NCBI GenBank assembly: GCA_040220895.1
Contig: JAVJVY010000004.1
Coordinates: 108,036-172,035, forward strand
Reading direction: 5' to 3'
From: UBA11591 sp040220895
Lineage (GTDB): Bacteria > Bacteroidota > Bacteroidia > Flavobacteriales_E > Vicingaceae
Length of the DNA stretch: 64,000 bases
The first letter of the stretch is position 1, and each line of letters opens with the position of its first letter. The translations under genes and the position numbers were made by a program. The notes beneath the pieces are model-generated. The model made no database searches. It had not been told where the DNA came from and saw only the letters and a list, made by a program, of their open reading frames with translations. Below, piece after piece: positions 25,945 to 35,122 of the stretch.

Positions 25945-26909
25945 TCAAGGCATTATCTGAAGAAATAGAAGGGGCTATTTCGAGCATTCAATTACCGGAC
26001 ACTTATCCAGGACTTTACGACCCCATTAGCTATACCCTTGATCTGGGCGGCAAACGCATTCGCCCCCTGCTCGTTTTACTAGGCGCCAAGTTCGTCTCGG
26101 ACAACCACGGGAAAGCCATGAATCAGGCAATAGGCCTCGAGATTTTTCACAATTTTACCTTGGTTCATGACGACATCATGGACGACGCCCCCCTGAGAAG
26201 GGGAAAGACTTCTGTTTTTAAAAAATGGAATAGCAACGCCGCCATTCTTTCGGGTGACGTCATGTTTGCCATTTCGGTTGACTACATATCGAGATGCGAT
26301 AACCAGACCCTGCCCTTTGTGTTGAAAGATTTTCTCGATAGTACAGTGAAAGTATGTGAAGGCCAGCATCTCGACATGAACTTTGAGCTAAGAAGCCATG
26401 TTGCAATGGAGGACTACCTCCACATGATTGAGCTTAAAACGGCTTGGTTGTTAGCCGCCAGTATAAAAATTGGGGCGAGAATTGGAGGGGCATCTAACCA
26501 GGTCGCCGAGGCCCTGTTCCAATACATGATGAAAGCAGGAACAGCATTTCAGTTGATGGATGACTACCTGGATGCGTACGGTGATCCTGATAAATTTGGC
26601 AAGCAGGTAGGGGGCGATATATTGGCCGGGAAAAAGACGTTTTTGTTTATCAGAAGCCTCGATCTTTCATCCAAACAAGACCACAACAGGTTGTTAGAAC
26701 TTTATAGTCATGACTACAAGCGCAGCTCAAATGAAGTCGCCGAAGTCAAAGGAATTTTTGAAAGATCTGGTGCTAAAGCAGACATTTTGAGAAGTTCAGA
26801 TGAACTTTTATCCCAGTCTTTTGGGATCTTGTCAGGGCTAAACGGTTCCGATGAAGTAAAAGCTGAATTGATAAATTTGACCAGTCAACTCATAAATCGC
26901 GAGAAATAA
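25941..26909 (+). CDS. Polyprenyl diphosphate synthase
   Basis: 322 residues with both Asp-rich motifs: FVHDDIMDDAPLRRG (first) and FQLMDDYLDAYGD (second), and GGKRIRPLLVLLG near the start. It condenses isopentenyl diphosphate units by head-to-tail addition. Chain length (farnesyl, geranylgeranyl or longer) cannot be read from these motifs, so no gene symbol is given. It overlaps the SDR gene by 4 nt, suggesting coupled translation. Confidence 0.93.
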   Translation: MIKALSEEIEGAISSIQLPDTYPGLYDPISYTLDLGGKRIRPLLVLLGAKFVSDNHGKAMNQAIGLEIFHNFTLVHDDIMDDAPLRRGKTSVFKKWNSNAAILSGDVMFAISVDYISRCDNQTLPFVLKDFLDSTVKVCEGQHLDMNFELRSHVAMEDYLHMIELKTAWLLAASIKIGARIGGASNQVAEALFQYMMKAGTAFQLMDDYLDAYGDPDKFGKQVGGDILAGKKTFLFIRSLDLSSKQDHNRLLELYSHDYKRSSNEVAEVKGIFERSGAKADILRSSDELLSQSFGILSGLNGSDEVKAELINLTSQLINREK

Positions 26910-26917
26910 CAAAACCT

Positions 26918-27697
26918 ATGGCAGCAAACACCATCGTTGAAAAAGAAGGCAACATTGCACTCATAACCATCAACAGACCCGATCAACTAAACGCCCTCAA
27001 TATTCAGACCATTGAAGAATTGAGCAATGCGTTCAAGCAACTGGAGGCCGACAAAGAAGTCAAGTGCATTATCCTTACCGGGTCTGGCGAAAGATCCTTT
27101 GTGGCTGGCGCGGACATTAAAGAATTCTATCAATTTAGCGTTGAACAAGGTAAGGAGTTGAGCCGGAAAGGGCATAAAAATCTATTTAATTTAATTGAGA
27201 ATTTGAATACGTGCGTCATCGCCGCAGTCAATGGATTTGCCCTTGGAGGAGGGCTTGAATTGGCGATGTCTTGTCATATTCGCATAGCATCCCATAATGC
27301 CAAACTCGGCTTGCCGGAAGTTGGTTTGGGAGTCATTCCGGGCTACGGAGGAACCCAGCGCCTGGCGCAACTTGCCGGCAAAGGAAGGGCTACGGAATTA
27401 ATTGCTACGGCCGAAATGATCACCGCTGAATCGGCAGCCGAATGGGGTTTGGTAAACCACGTCACCACTCAGGCGGAACTCCTCGATAAATGCCGCGAAA
27501 TCGGTGAACGCATTAGCAAGAATTCGTCGATAGCTGTAGCCGCGGCAATTCGGGCCATCAATGCCGGATACCGAGACGGGACAGATGGCTTTGAAAAAGA
27601 GATAGAAGAATTCGGTAAATGTTTCGGTACGGCAGATTTCAGAGAAGGCACATCTGCATTTGTGGAAAAGCGCAAACCGAATTTCCCCGGGGCCTAG
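26918..27697 (+). CDS. Enoyl-CoA hydratase/isomerase family protein
   Basis: 259 residues, crotonase fold. Oxyanion-hole residues in FVAGADIKEF and AVNGFALGGGLELAMSCHI, plus the catalytic region GLPEVGLGVIPGYGGTQRL, are complete. Most relatives hydrate short-chain enoyl-CoA (3-hydroxybutyryl-CoA dehydratase). It follows the prenyl synthase by 8 nt, an unexpected place for a beta-oxidation enzyme, so it may serve a biosynthetic side-chain or simply be cotranscribed. Confidence 0.9.
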   Translation: MAANTIVEKEGNIALITINRPDQLNALNIQTIEELSNAFKQLEADKEVKCIILTGSGERSFVAGADIKEFYQFSVEQGKELSRKGHKNLFNLIENLNTCVIAAVNGFALGGGLELAMSCHIRIASHNAKLGLPEVGLGVIPGYGGTQRLAQLAGKGRATELIATAEMITAESAAEWGLVNHVTTQAELLDKCREIGERISKNSSIAVAAAIRAINAGYRDGTDGFEKEIEEFGKCFGTADFREGTSAFVEKRKPNFPGA

Positions 27698-27782
27698 TCG
27701 TTTAAAAAATTGTTAAAAGATAATATACTGAATATCAGAAAGAAAACGCTAGCTCGTATCTTTAGCGCAGAATTAACGCCTT

Positions 27783-29258
27783 TTGTCCTCACTTAAAAAC
27801 CTTGTTGGCCAAACGGCCGTCTACGGACTGTCCAGCATCATTGGCCGTTTTCTAAATTACCTACTGACCCCCCTGTACACCTACCAGTTTGTGTCTCAGG
27901 AATACGGAGTGGTTACGGAGATGTACGCTTATGTCGCTTTTTTAGTGGTTTTGCTCACCTACGGCATGGAAACGGCTTATTTTCGTTTTGTTAGTCGCCA
28001 TGACGATAAAAACAAGGTATATAGCACGGCGCTTATCCCGCTAATCGTAAGCTCTGCCATCTTTATGTCACTGGCAATGGTCTTTTCAAAGCCCATCGCT
28101 TCGGCCATTTCCTATCCTGATTATCCAGAATATGTTGCATGGTTTGCCATCATCGTTGGTCTGGACGCCATCACAGCCATCCCCCTTGCCCGCCTGAGGC
28201 AAGAAAATAAGGCTCGTCGATTCGCCTTGGTAAACCTATCTTCCATTGCCCTAAATATTGGATTAAACCTTTTTTTTATTGCTTATTGTAAAGTGCTTTT
28301 TGATCGGGGTGAATCTAATTACCTGGTTGATACTTTTTACAATCCAGCGGTTGGGGTCGGATATATTTTTATTGCAAACCTGGTTTCAAGCATCTTCAAG
28401 GTCACTTTATTGTCACCCTCATTTTTTAAACTCAAATTTCAAGTAGACAAGGCCCTTTTAAAGTCGATGGCTTTATATGCGGCACCTCTCTTGGTAGTTG
28501 GCCTGGCAGGAATTGCTAATGAAAACCTGGACCGCTTATTGCTCAAATTCATGTTGTTAAAAGACCATAGCCTAGAAGAAACCATGTCTCAGGTTGGGAT
28601 TTATGGCGCCTGTTACAAGGTTTCCATTCTAATCACCCTCATGGTTCAGGCTTATCGCTATGCAGCAGAGCCATTTTTCTTCAACCAGTCGGAGTCTGCA
28701 GACTCACGAAAGATTTATGCAAAGATGCTAACTTATTTTGTTGCCGCCTGTTTGGTCGTTTTTCTGGCCCTAATGGTGAACATTGACCTTGTAATGCTTT
28801 TTGTCGGGGAGGAGTACAGGTCAGGCGCAGTTATAGTCCCAATTCTCTTGATGGCCAACATATTTTTGGGAATATATTACAACCTGTCTGTTTGGTATAA
28901 ATTGACGGATAAAACCAGCTATGGGGCTTTTATATCTCTTGTGGGCGCCGGCATAACGGTCACAGTCAATGTCGTTTTGATACCGCGAATTGGTTACATT
29001 GGCTCTGCCTGGGCCACCCTTGCATGTTATCTTTCCATGACTTTATTGTCGTATTTCTTAGGGAGAAAATTCTACAAAATTGACTACCCCATACTTCGAA
29101 TAGGCATGTACTTCGCCACCGCTATTGGATTTTATTTTGCCTATAGCGCGCTGAGTTCCGACCTGGGACAATCAAAGCTTGTCATTGGAAATACTGCGCT
29201 CTTGCTCGTCTTGCTTGCACTTGCCTTCCTCGACAGACCTAAAAAAATAATAACTTAG
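27783..29258 (+). CDS. Polysaccharide/lipid-linked oligosaccharide flippase (Wzx/MATE-like)
   Basis: 491 residues, TTG start (no ATG in the first 45 codons). N-terminus LKNLVGQTAVYGLSSIIGRFLNYLLTPLYT is the characteristic first helix of O-antigen/teichoic-acid flippases, and about 14 hydrophobic segments follow. It probably moves undecaprenyl-linked glycan across the inner membrane. Its place after rfbA, the SDR and prenyl synthase fits envelope glycan assembly. An 85 nt gap to the previous gene may hold its own promoter (TATCTTTA near 27756). Confidence 0.88.
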   Translation: MSSLKNLVGQTAVYGLSSIIGRFLNYLLTPLYTYQFVSQEYGVVTEMYAYVAFLVVLLTYGMETAYFRFVSRHDDKNKVYSTALIPLIVSSAIFMSLAMVFSKPIASAISYPDYPEYVAWFAIIVGLDAITAIPLARLRQENKARRFALVNLSSIALNIGLNLFFIAYCKVLFDRGESNYLVDTFYNPAVGVGYIFIANLVSSIFKVTLLSPSFFKLKFQVDKALLKSMALYAAPLLVVGLAGIANENLDRLLLKFMLLKDHSLEETMSQVGIYGACYKVSILITLMVQAYRYAAEPFFFNQSESADSRKIYAKMLTYFVAACLVVFLALMVNIDLVMLFVGEEYRSGAVIVPILLMANIFLGIYYNLSVWYKLTDKTSYGAFISLVGAGITVTVNVVLIPRIGYIGSAWATLACYLSMTLLSYFLGRKFYKIDYPILRIGMYFATAIGFYFAYSALSSDLGQSKLVIGNTALLLVLLALAFLDRPKKIIT

Positions 29259-29270
29259 CGCCCTGAATAA

Positions 29271-29705
29271 ATGAAGGTTAAAGTCATTAATAAATCCAGG
29301 CACGAATTGCCACAATACGAGTCTGATCTGGCCGCCGGTCTTGACCTCAGGGCTTGTGTTGATGACACCATGACGCTCAACCCCCTGGAGAGGGCACTGG
29401 TGAAAACGGGCCTTTTTATAGAATTACCACCGGGTTTTGAGGCGCAGATTCGACCTCGCAGTGGACTTTCACTCAAAAAAGGTCTAAGCGTACTCAACAG
29501 TCCAGGAACCATTGATGCTGACTACCGGGGGGAGATCGGCGTTATCTTGGTCAACCTATCTAACGACGTGGTTACCATAGAGGACGGAGAGCGCATAGCG
29601 CAAATGGTGGTAAGCCGACACGAGCAGATAACATGGGTCGAAAGCCATGAACTTGAAAAGACTGAAAGAGGAGCCGGAGGTTTCGGAAGCACCGGAGGGA
29701 AATAA
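29271..29705 (+). CDS. dut: dUTP diphosphatase
   Basis: 144 residues with all five dUTPase motifs: GLDLRACVD, PRSGLSLKKG, NSPGTIDADYRGEI, GERIAQMVV and ERGAGGFGSTGG. Trimeric enzyme that hydrolyses dUTP to dUMP, keeping uracil out of DNA and feeding dTTP synthesis. 12 nt after the flippase and 17 nt before the nucleotidyltransferase. Confidence 0.96.
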   Translation: MKVKVINKSRHELPQYESDLAAGLDLRACVDDTMTLNPLERALVKTGLFIELPPGFEAQIRPRSGLSLKKGLSVLNSPGTIDADYRGEIGVILVNLSNDVVTIEDGERIAQMVVSRHEQITWVESHELEKTERGAGGFGSTGGK

Positions 29706-29722
29706 CCAAAACAATATTCAAC

Positions 29723-30718
29723 ATGAAGATCATTGTTCCGATGGCCGGAATTGGAAAGCGCATGAGACCGCACACGTTGACGGTTCCGAAACCTTTATTG
29801 AAAGTGGCAGGAAAACCCATTGTTCAGCGTTTGGTCGAAGACATAGCGTCTCTGTGTCATGAGGCCGTTGAAGAAATTGCCTTCATCGTTGGTGACTTTG
29901 GCGATCAGGTTGAAAGAGACCTATTGGCTGTAGCTGAATCTTTAGGGGCTAAGGGAAAAATATACCAACAAACAGAAGCTTTAGGCACCGCTCATGCCAT
30001 CTACTGTGCGGCAGAATCTTTATCGGGGAAAGTCATTATTGCCTTTGCTGACACCTTGTTCTACGCCGATTTTGATCTGGATGAAGAAAAAGACGGTATT
30101 GTCTGGGTAGAGAAAGTCGATGATCCCAGACCATTTGGTGTGGTAAGGCTAAACAGCGAAGGGGTTATAGAGGAATTCATTGAAAAACCACAAGAATTCA
30201 TTTCGGATCTCGCGATCATTGGCATTTACTATTTCAAAGACGGAGCCAATTTGAGGGACGAAATAAAATACTTACTGGATAATGACATTAAAGATAAAGG
30301 GGAGTATCAATTGACCAATGCACTGGAAAACATGAATGCAAAGGGCAGAAAATTTTACCCCGGAAAAGTTGACGAATGGCTGGATTGTGGAAATAAAAAT
30401 GCTACGGTATTTACCAATCAGCGAGTATTGGAACGCAGCGGGGGCCATAGATCAACTGGTTTAAAAGACAAGGACTCCCTTATTATTGAACCATGCTTTA
30501 TCGGTAACGACGTTTCTATTCGCAATAGTGTAGTAGGCCCGCACGTTTCAATTGGCGATGGGTCTTCACTTGAAGGGGTGGTTATTAAAAATAGCATTGT
30601 GCAAAACAACACCGTGATTAAAAATGCCGTCATCGGCAACTCAATGATCGGCAGTCATGTTTCTTACGATGGCAAGAGCGCCGATCTCAGCCTGGGAGAC
30701 TATAACCAGAGCTCCTGA
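29723..30718 (+). CDS. Sugar-phosphate nucleotidyltransferase with left-handed beta-helix tail
   Basis: 331 residues. The N-terminal domain has IIVPMAGIGKRMRPHT and PKPLLKVAGKPI, typical of sugar nucleotidyltransferases; FADTLFYADFD marks the metal-binding Asp. The C-terminal 80 residues (IIEPCFIGNDVSIRNSV ... IGDGSSLEGVVIKNS ... VIKNAVIGNS) form hexapeptide repeats of a left-handed beta-helix. It resembles GlmU/RmlA-like proteins of Bacteroidota; substrate unclear. A second nucleotidyltransferase in the same gene run as rfbA, but of different type. Confidence 0.88.
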   Translation: MKIIVPMAGIGKRMRPHTLTVPKPLLKVAGKPIVQRLVEDIASLCHEAVEEIAFIVGDFGDQVERDLLAVAESLGAKGKIYQQTEALGTAHAIYCAAESLSGKVIIAFADTLFYADFDLDEEKDGIVWVEKVDDPRPFGVVRLNSEGVIEEFIEKPQEFISDLAIIGIYYFKDGANLRDEIKYLLDNDIKDKGEYQLTNALENMNAKGRKFYPGKVDEWLDCGNKNATVFTNQRVLERSGGHRSTGLKDKDSLIIEPCFIGNDVSIRNSVVGPHVSIGDGSSLEGVVIKNSIVQNNTVIKNAVIGNSMIGSHVSYDGKSADLSLGDYNQSS

Positions 30719-30722
30719 AGCG

Positions 30723-32444
30723 ATGCCAAGCAGAATAGTCACTCTTTTTTTAATCTTTTCGATGGCTTTGGCGACTCCGGCTCTATGCCAAAAAGGGGGA
30801 AAGAAAGACGGCGTTTCGTATAAAGAGCGCTTGAAATTCGAACGCTTATACATCGATGCCAGTAAAGCAAAGATATTGGGCGATTACGAGCAGTCAATAG
30901 AACTTTATGAAGATTGTAAAAAGATCGATCCTAAGGCCGCGGCCGTTTATTTCGAACTGGCGAACCTTTATTTGAATTTTGGCCGCCTGGAAGAGGCGGT
31001 CCCAAATGCGAAAGCAGCTGTTGAATTTGAGTCTGAAAACGTTTATTATAGAATTATGTACGCCGAATCCCTCAAGGTATCAGGAAACTTCAAATTAGCC
31101 TCGGAAGCCTACACAGGCATTATTGATGACTTCCCGAATCAGTATGGGGCTTATATGGATCTAGCGCTGATTTACTATAAATTACAGGACGGCGCCAAGG
31201 TCATCGAGGTTTATGATCGCTTGGAAAAAAATTTTGGACCCAATGAGGAAATCAAGCTCGAAAAACAAGCGCTTTATTTAAAAATAGGAAAGCTAGATAA
31301 AGCGGTTAAAGAAATCGAATCTCTGATATCACTCTTCCCAGATAACATCAAATACTATTTGCTCTTAGCCGAGGTCTATAGCGTAAATGATCAGCAAGAT
31401 AAAGCGGTCAAAGCATATAAGGAAGCCTTAGATAAATTTCCCGAGAATCCCGAGATAAGCCTTTCCCTGGCCAGGTATTACAATGCGCGCAAGGAATACA
31501 AAAAGGGTCTCGAGTACCTGGAAATGGCATTTTCAAATCCCGATCTCGACATTGACCTTAAGGTCCAGACTCTGCTGTCCCTTTTTGATATAATAGATCG
31601 GGACGGGGGCTATGTCAATGACATAGAACGATTGGGAAGCCTCTTGTTAAAGATCCATCCGAATGACGCCAGAATACTGACCCTCAATGGAGACATTCAA
31701 CTGAATTCAGGGGCCAAAGAATTGGCCAGGTCTTATTTCAAAAGCGCCATAAAAATTGACGATAGCCGCTATCCCATCTGGAATCAATTACTGATTCTCG
31801 ATGCCGACCTGGATTACATCGACAGCCTTATTGAAGATGCCCAAGCAGCTTCAGAACTATTTCCCAATCAACCTGTTTGCTTTTATTTTTTGGGCTACGC
31901 CCAAAGCAGAAAGAAAGATTTTCAAAATGCGGTAAAAAGTTACGACCGCGGCCTTAAGGTATTGGTTGACAATGACTTATTGAAACTCCAATTCCTTTTA
32001 GGGCTGGGTGATGCTTATAACGAATTGAAAGAATTCGACGCATCAGACAGGGCCTTCGAAAAGGCAATTTCAATCGACCCTGAGAACACTATTGCCTTAA
32101 ACAACTATAGCTACTATTTATCAGAAAGGGGTCATAACCTGGAAAAGGCGCTGGAAATGTCGAGTAAGGTGATTAAATTGGAAGGCAATTCTTCTACCTA
32201 TTTGGATACGTACGCCTGGATTCTGTATAAGATGAAGAACTATACCAAAGCAAAAAATTACATGCAAAAGGCCCTTGATTCAGGAGGAATTGAGAGTGGC
32301 GTTATTCTGGAACACATGGGTGATGTTTGCTTTCAGCTGGATGAAGTGGACCTGGCCATTGATTATTGGGAAAAAGCGAGTGAAAAATCAGATCATTCGG
32401 AATTACTCCAGCAAAAATTGAATGACAAAAAACTCTATGAGTAG
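30723..32444 (+). CDS. Exported tetratricopeptide-repeat protein
   Basis: About 573 residues from the ATG at 30723; an upstream in-frame start at 30657 would overlap the nucleotidyltransferase and displace the signal peptide (MPSRIVTLFLIFSMALATPALCQ). Most of the protein is TPR arrays, e.g. AAVYFELANLYLNFGRLEEAV, GAYMDLALIYYKLQDGAKVIE, KYYLLLAEVYSVNDQQDKAV and FLLGLGDAYNELKEFDASDRAF. TPRs give protein-protein scaffolds; the partner may be the DUF4292 lipoprotein or EnvC-like protein encoded next. Spacing to the previous gene is 4 nt. Confidence 0.85.
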   Translation: MPSRIVTLFLIFSMALATPALCQKGGKKDGVSYKERLKFERLYIDASKAKILGDYEQSIELYEDCKKIDPKAAAVYFELANLYLNFGRLEEAVPNAKAAVEFESENVYYRIMYAESLKVSGNFKLASEAYTGIIDDFPNQYGAYMDLALIYYKLQDGAKVIEVYDRLEKNFGPNEEIKLEKQALYLKIGKLDKAVKEIESLISLFPDNIKYYLLLAEVYSVNDQQDKAVKAYKEALDKFPENPEISLSLARYYNARKEYKKGLEYLEMAFSNPDLDIDLKVQTLLSLFDIIDRDGGYVNDIERLGSLLLKIHPNDARILTLNGDIQLNSGAKELARSYFKSAIKIDDSRYPIWNQLLILDADLDYIDSLIEDAQAASELFPNQPVCFYFLGYAQSRKKDFQNAVKSYDRGLKVLVDNDLLKLQFLLGLGDAYNELKEFDASDRAFEKAISIDPENTIALNNYSYYLSERGHNLEKALEMSSKVIKLEGNSSTYLDTYAWILYKMKNYTKAKNYMQKALDSGGIESGVILEHMGDVCFQLDEVDLAIDYWEKASEKSDHSELLQQKLNDKKLYE

Positions 32445-33345
32445 TCAAAGGATCTCGGGCCTACTTATGGTTGCAGCATTGCTCATCATCGCTTGCCGAC
32501 CCACAAAGAATGCCATAAGAGAAATAGATTACCTCAAAAAGCCTGAGAATGTCATAGAGAATGTTCGGGACAGTGGCCTGCAATATTCCGCCCTGCAACT
32601 TAAGGCAAGCATTTCCATCTTGTCTGACAAACAAAAAACGAGCTTTAAATCAACCATGAGGATGACGCGTGATTCGGCCATATGGACTTCTATCACCTTT
32701 CTTGGTATAGCAGGCGCTAAGGCAATCATCACAAACGATTCGGTAAAGCTCATTAATTACAAGGACCGCGATTATGTGAGTACAGATTTTGGAAAGATCG
32801 TCGATTTGTTTAACAGCAACCTCATCAATTTAAAAAACCTCCAAGCCATACTGCTCGGTCAGCTGGTTGACGTGGAGGATTACCAGAAGCTCCACATGGA
32901 GATCGTTGAAGGCCAATACGTAATAAGCACCCTTTCGGACAGAAAAGCCAGCAGAGACTGGATCGAGAAAAAGCTTGAAAAAATGGAAAAAAAACTTGAG
33001 AAACAAGAGGATAAAGAAGCGGAAAAAGGAAAGGAGCGAATAGAACGAAAATACGAACGCCGGCCAGACAAATTTGACGGATTGGAAATAGAGGTTTGGA
33101 TAGATCCCTCCACCAGCAAGATCAACAAATTGATTGTGCGAGATTATTTATTGAACGGAACCGTAACCGCATGGTACAGTGACTTTAATGACACAAAACA
33201 AGGAAAAGCACCCTATAGGACAAGGTTAGAAATACGGGCTAAAAAGAACATTGACGTAGATATCGTATATTCGAAAATTAGCGTTGAGGACAAGGTTGAA
33301 ATGCCTTTTTCCATTCCCACGAAGTATGAGCGCAGAAAGCTTTAA
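32437..33345 (+). CDS. DUF4292 family lipoprotein
   Basis: About 302 residues from the ATG at 32437 (ATG 32422 also possible); lipobox LLIIACRP. The core MRMTRDSAIWTSITFLGIAGAKAIITNDSVKLINYKDRDYV follows the DUF4292 pattern seen throughout Bacteroidota. The family resembles outer-membrane lipoprotein LolA/LolB-like folds, but the role is not established. It contains an unusual Lys/Glu-rich stretch (about 178-205). It overlaps the TPR gene by 8 nt and the EnvC-like gene by 20 nt. Confidence 0.85.
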   Translation: MSSQRISGLLMVAALLIIACRPTKNAIREIDYLKKPENVIENVRDSGLQYSALQLKASISILSDKQKTSFKSTMRMTRDSAIWTSITFLGIAGAKAIITNDSVKLINYKDRDYVSTDFGKIVDLFNSNLINLKNLQAILLGQLVDVEDYQKLHMEIVEGQYVISTLSDRKASRDWIEKKLEKMEKKLEKQEDKEAEKGKERIERKYERRPDKFDGLEIEVWIDPSTSKINKLIVRDYLLNGTVTAWYSDFNDTKQGKAPYRTRLEIRAKKNIDVDIVYSKISVEDKVEMPFSIPTKYERRKL

Positions 33346-34546
33346 ATCGTTGATCCTGGCCATTTTAATGGTTTCGGTTATTGGCCTGAATGCTCAGACC
33401 AAAGAGGAGCTTCAGCAAAAGAAAAAGAAGCTCCTGGAAGAGATTCAATACACGAGCGAACTCTTAGACAAAACGGTAAAAAGCCAATCAACCTCGATGG
33501 ACGAATTGGTCAAGCTCAATAAGAAGATCGAAGCACGGGCAGAGATCATCTCAACAATATCACAGGAAATCGACCTCCTTGATAACAAGATCGAAAAGAA
33601 CAAGAGCGCAATTTCGACGTTAGAATCGGACCTTAAGCAGCTCAAAGAGGAATATGCCAAGATGCTTTATTATACCTACAAAAATCGAAGCTCTTATAAC
33701 AGGCTCATGTTTTTGTTTTCATCTAAAGATTTCAATCAGGCCTATAAACGATTAAAATACCTGCAGCAGTATTCGAGTTATCGAAAACGTCAGGCCGAAT
33801 TGATCATCCAGACAAAAACAGAGATCGATTCAAAGATCAAGCGACTCGAGGCAATTCGAATGGAAAAACAGGTGTTGCTCAACTCGTTGGACAATGAAAA
33901 ACGAAACTTGACGGGGGAAAAAATTCAGCAGGAAGGCGTATTGACCAATCTTCAGAAAAAGGAAAAGGAACTGAAAAAAGACCTGAAACGGAAAGAACGC
34001 ACAGCACAGCAACTCCAAAAGGCCATCGAGGAGATCATTCGGGAGGAGATTCGCAAAGCACGTGAAGCTGCAGCCAAGGCTGGAAAATCTTCAAAAGGCT
34101 TTCCCATGACACCAGAGGCAGCCGCACTATCCAGAACATTTTCGGCCAACAAGGGAAAGCTGCCTTGGCCAGTTAATCAAGGAGTGATTACCGCAGATTA
34201 TGGAACACATCCGCACCCGGTGCTGAAACAGATTCAGGTGAAGAATAATGGGGTTGATATTAGCACGAATGCGGGCGCGATGGCGCGGGCAATTTTTGAG
34301 GGCGAAGTTAGCAGGGTTATTATTATTCCAGGTGAAGGAAAGTCGGTTCTGGTGCGTCATGGAGAATACCTTTCAGTGTATTCATACATGTCAGAGGTGT
34401 TCGTCAATGCTGGGGATAAAATTAAAACCAAGCAAGATCTTGGCGTATTGGTCTCCGAAAACAACAACACCAAGACGACCATGCATTTTGAGCTCTGGAA
34501 AGGGATGAACACCTTAAATCCGGCGTACTGGCTTTATGTGAAGTAA
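33326..34546 (+). CDS. EnvC-like murein hydrolase activator with degenerate LytM domain
   Basis: About 406 residues from the ATG at 33326. A signal peptide ends near LNAQ; about residues 25-255 form a long coiled coil (KKKLLEEIQYTSELLDKTV onward), followed by a C-terminal M23/LytM domain. The Zn ligands of active LytM (His in HxxxD and the first His of HxH) are Asn in KNNGVDI and Thr in TTMHFEL, and the usual YxH is YSYMSE. That pattern of loss matches EnvC, which binds and activates amidases instead of cutting peptidoglycan. Its partner amidase is not in the window. Last gene of the 21731-34546 run. Confidence 0.85.
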   Translation: MSAESFKSLILAILMVSVIGLNAQTKEELQQKKKKLLEEIQYTSELLDKTVKSQSTSMDELVKLNKKIEARAEIISTISQEIDLLDNKIEKNKSAISTLESDLKQLKEEYAKMLYYTYKNRSSYNRLMFLFSSKDFNQAYKRLKYLQQYSSYRKRQAELIIQTKTEIDSKIKRLEAIRMEKQVLLNSLDNEKRNLTGEKIQQEGVLTNLQKKEKELKKDLKRKERTAQQLQKAIEEIIREEIRKAREAAAKAGKSSKGFPMTPEAAALSRTFSANKGKLPWPVNQGVITADYGTHPHPVLKQIQVKNNGVDISTNAGAMARAIFEGEVSRVIIIPGEGKSVLVRHGEYLSVYSYMSEVFVNAGDKIKTKQDLGVLVSENNNTKTTMHFELWKGMNTLNPAYWLYVK

Positions 34547-34632
34547 GAAAGAAGTGACTGAATAAAATTTGCACAAAACGCATACCGGAGATGATCAAAT
34601 CGTCATTTGGTTATTAGGCAATAATTCACCAT

Positions 34633-35118
34633 TCATTTTCTTTTATGGCCCCGAACACTGAGCGAACTGCTGAAACTAGGGCCTCCTTGAGAATTCCAAT
34701 CATAGTATTTAAATACGACAGTATCGGCACTAATAAACCCAGAAAACGAATACCCATAGTCTCCGCCATTATAATTTTCTTCAGGCCAAGTGAGGACTCC
34801 GGAATAGCCTACAATAGGTTCCGCCGTTTTTAAGTAATAAGTTGCTTCATTTAAATTCAGGGCTAAAAAACGGATTACAATTCTTTCACTTTGATTGGAA
34901 TATCCAGGGGTTCGTGGCAAATAAATGGCACCTTGAGAATTATATGTCGTGTCGAAGTCTGGACCCCAATTATCCCGTGCACTGATATGGCAAACAAAGT
35001 CATAATCACCTACTAATTGAGCTAGAAATTCCCTATTTGGATCTGCTTCCTCCTTTGAGCAGCCTGTAAAAAACATTGCTAGAAATAGCAGGCAAATTAT
35101 AGTCATTGATTTTCTCAT
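34633..35118 (-). CDS. Small lipoprotein of unknown function
   Basis: 161 residues with a type II signal (MRKSMTIICLLFLAMFFTGCSKEEA). The mature protein is beta-rich (YDFVCHISARDNWGPDFDTTY, GYSNQSERIVIRFLALN, YGYSFSGFISADTVVFKY), a small lipocalin-like pattern common in Bacteroidota, but no named family is recognised. Adjacent to purN (4 nt), so likely cotranscribed. Confidence 0.7.
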   Translation of the reverse strand: MRKSMTIICLLFLAMFFTGCSKEEADPNREFLAQLVGDYDFVCHISARDNWGPDFDTTYNSQGAIYLPRTPGYSNQSERIVIRFLALNLNEATYYLKTAEPIVGYSGVLTWPEENYNGGDYGYSFSGFISADTVVFKYYDWNSQGGPSFSSSLSVRGHKRK

Positions 35119-35122
35119 GTAT

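Noticed and set aside
30657..30722. Upstream start of the TPR protein
   Set aside because: It lies inside the nucleotidyltransferase gene and would displace the signal peptide; ATG 30723 is 4 nt after that gene's stop.
32950..33060. Lys/Glu-rich stretch in DUF4292 as a frameshift
   Set aside because: The frame continues into conserved sequence on both sides, so it is a charged insertion rather than an error.
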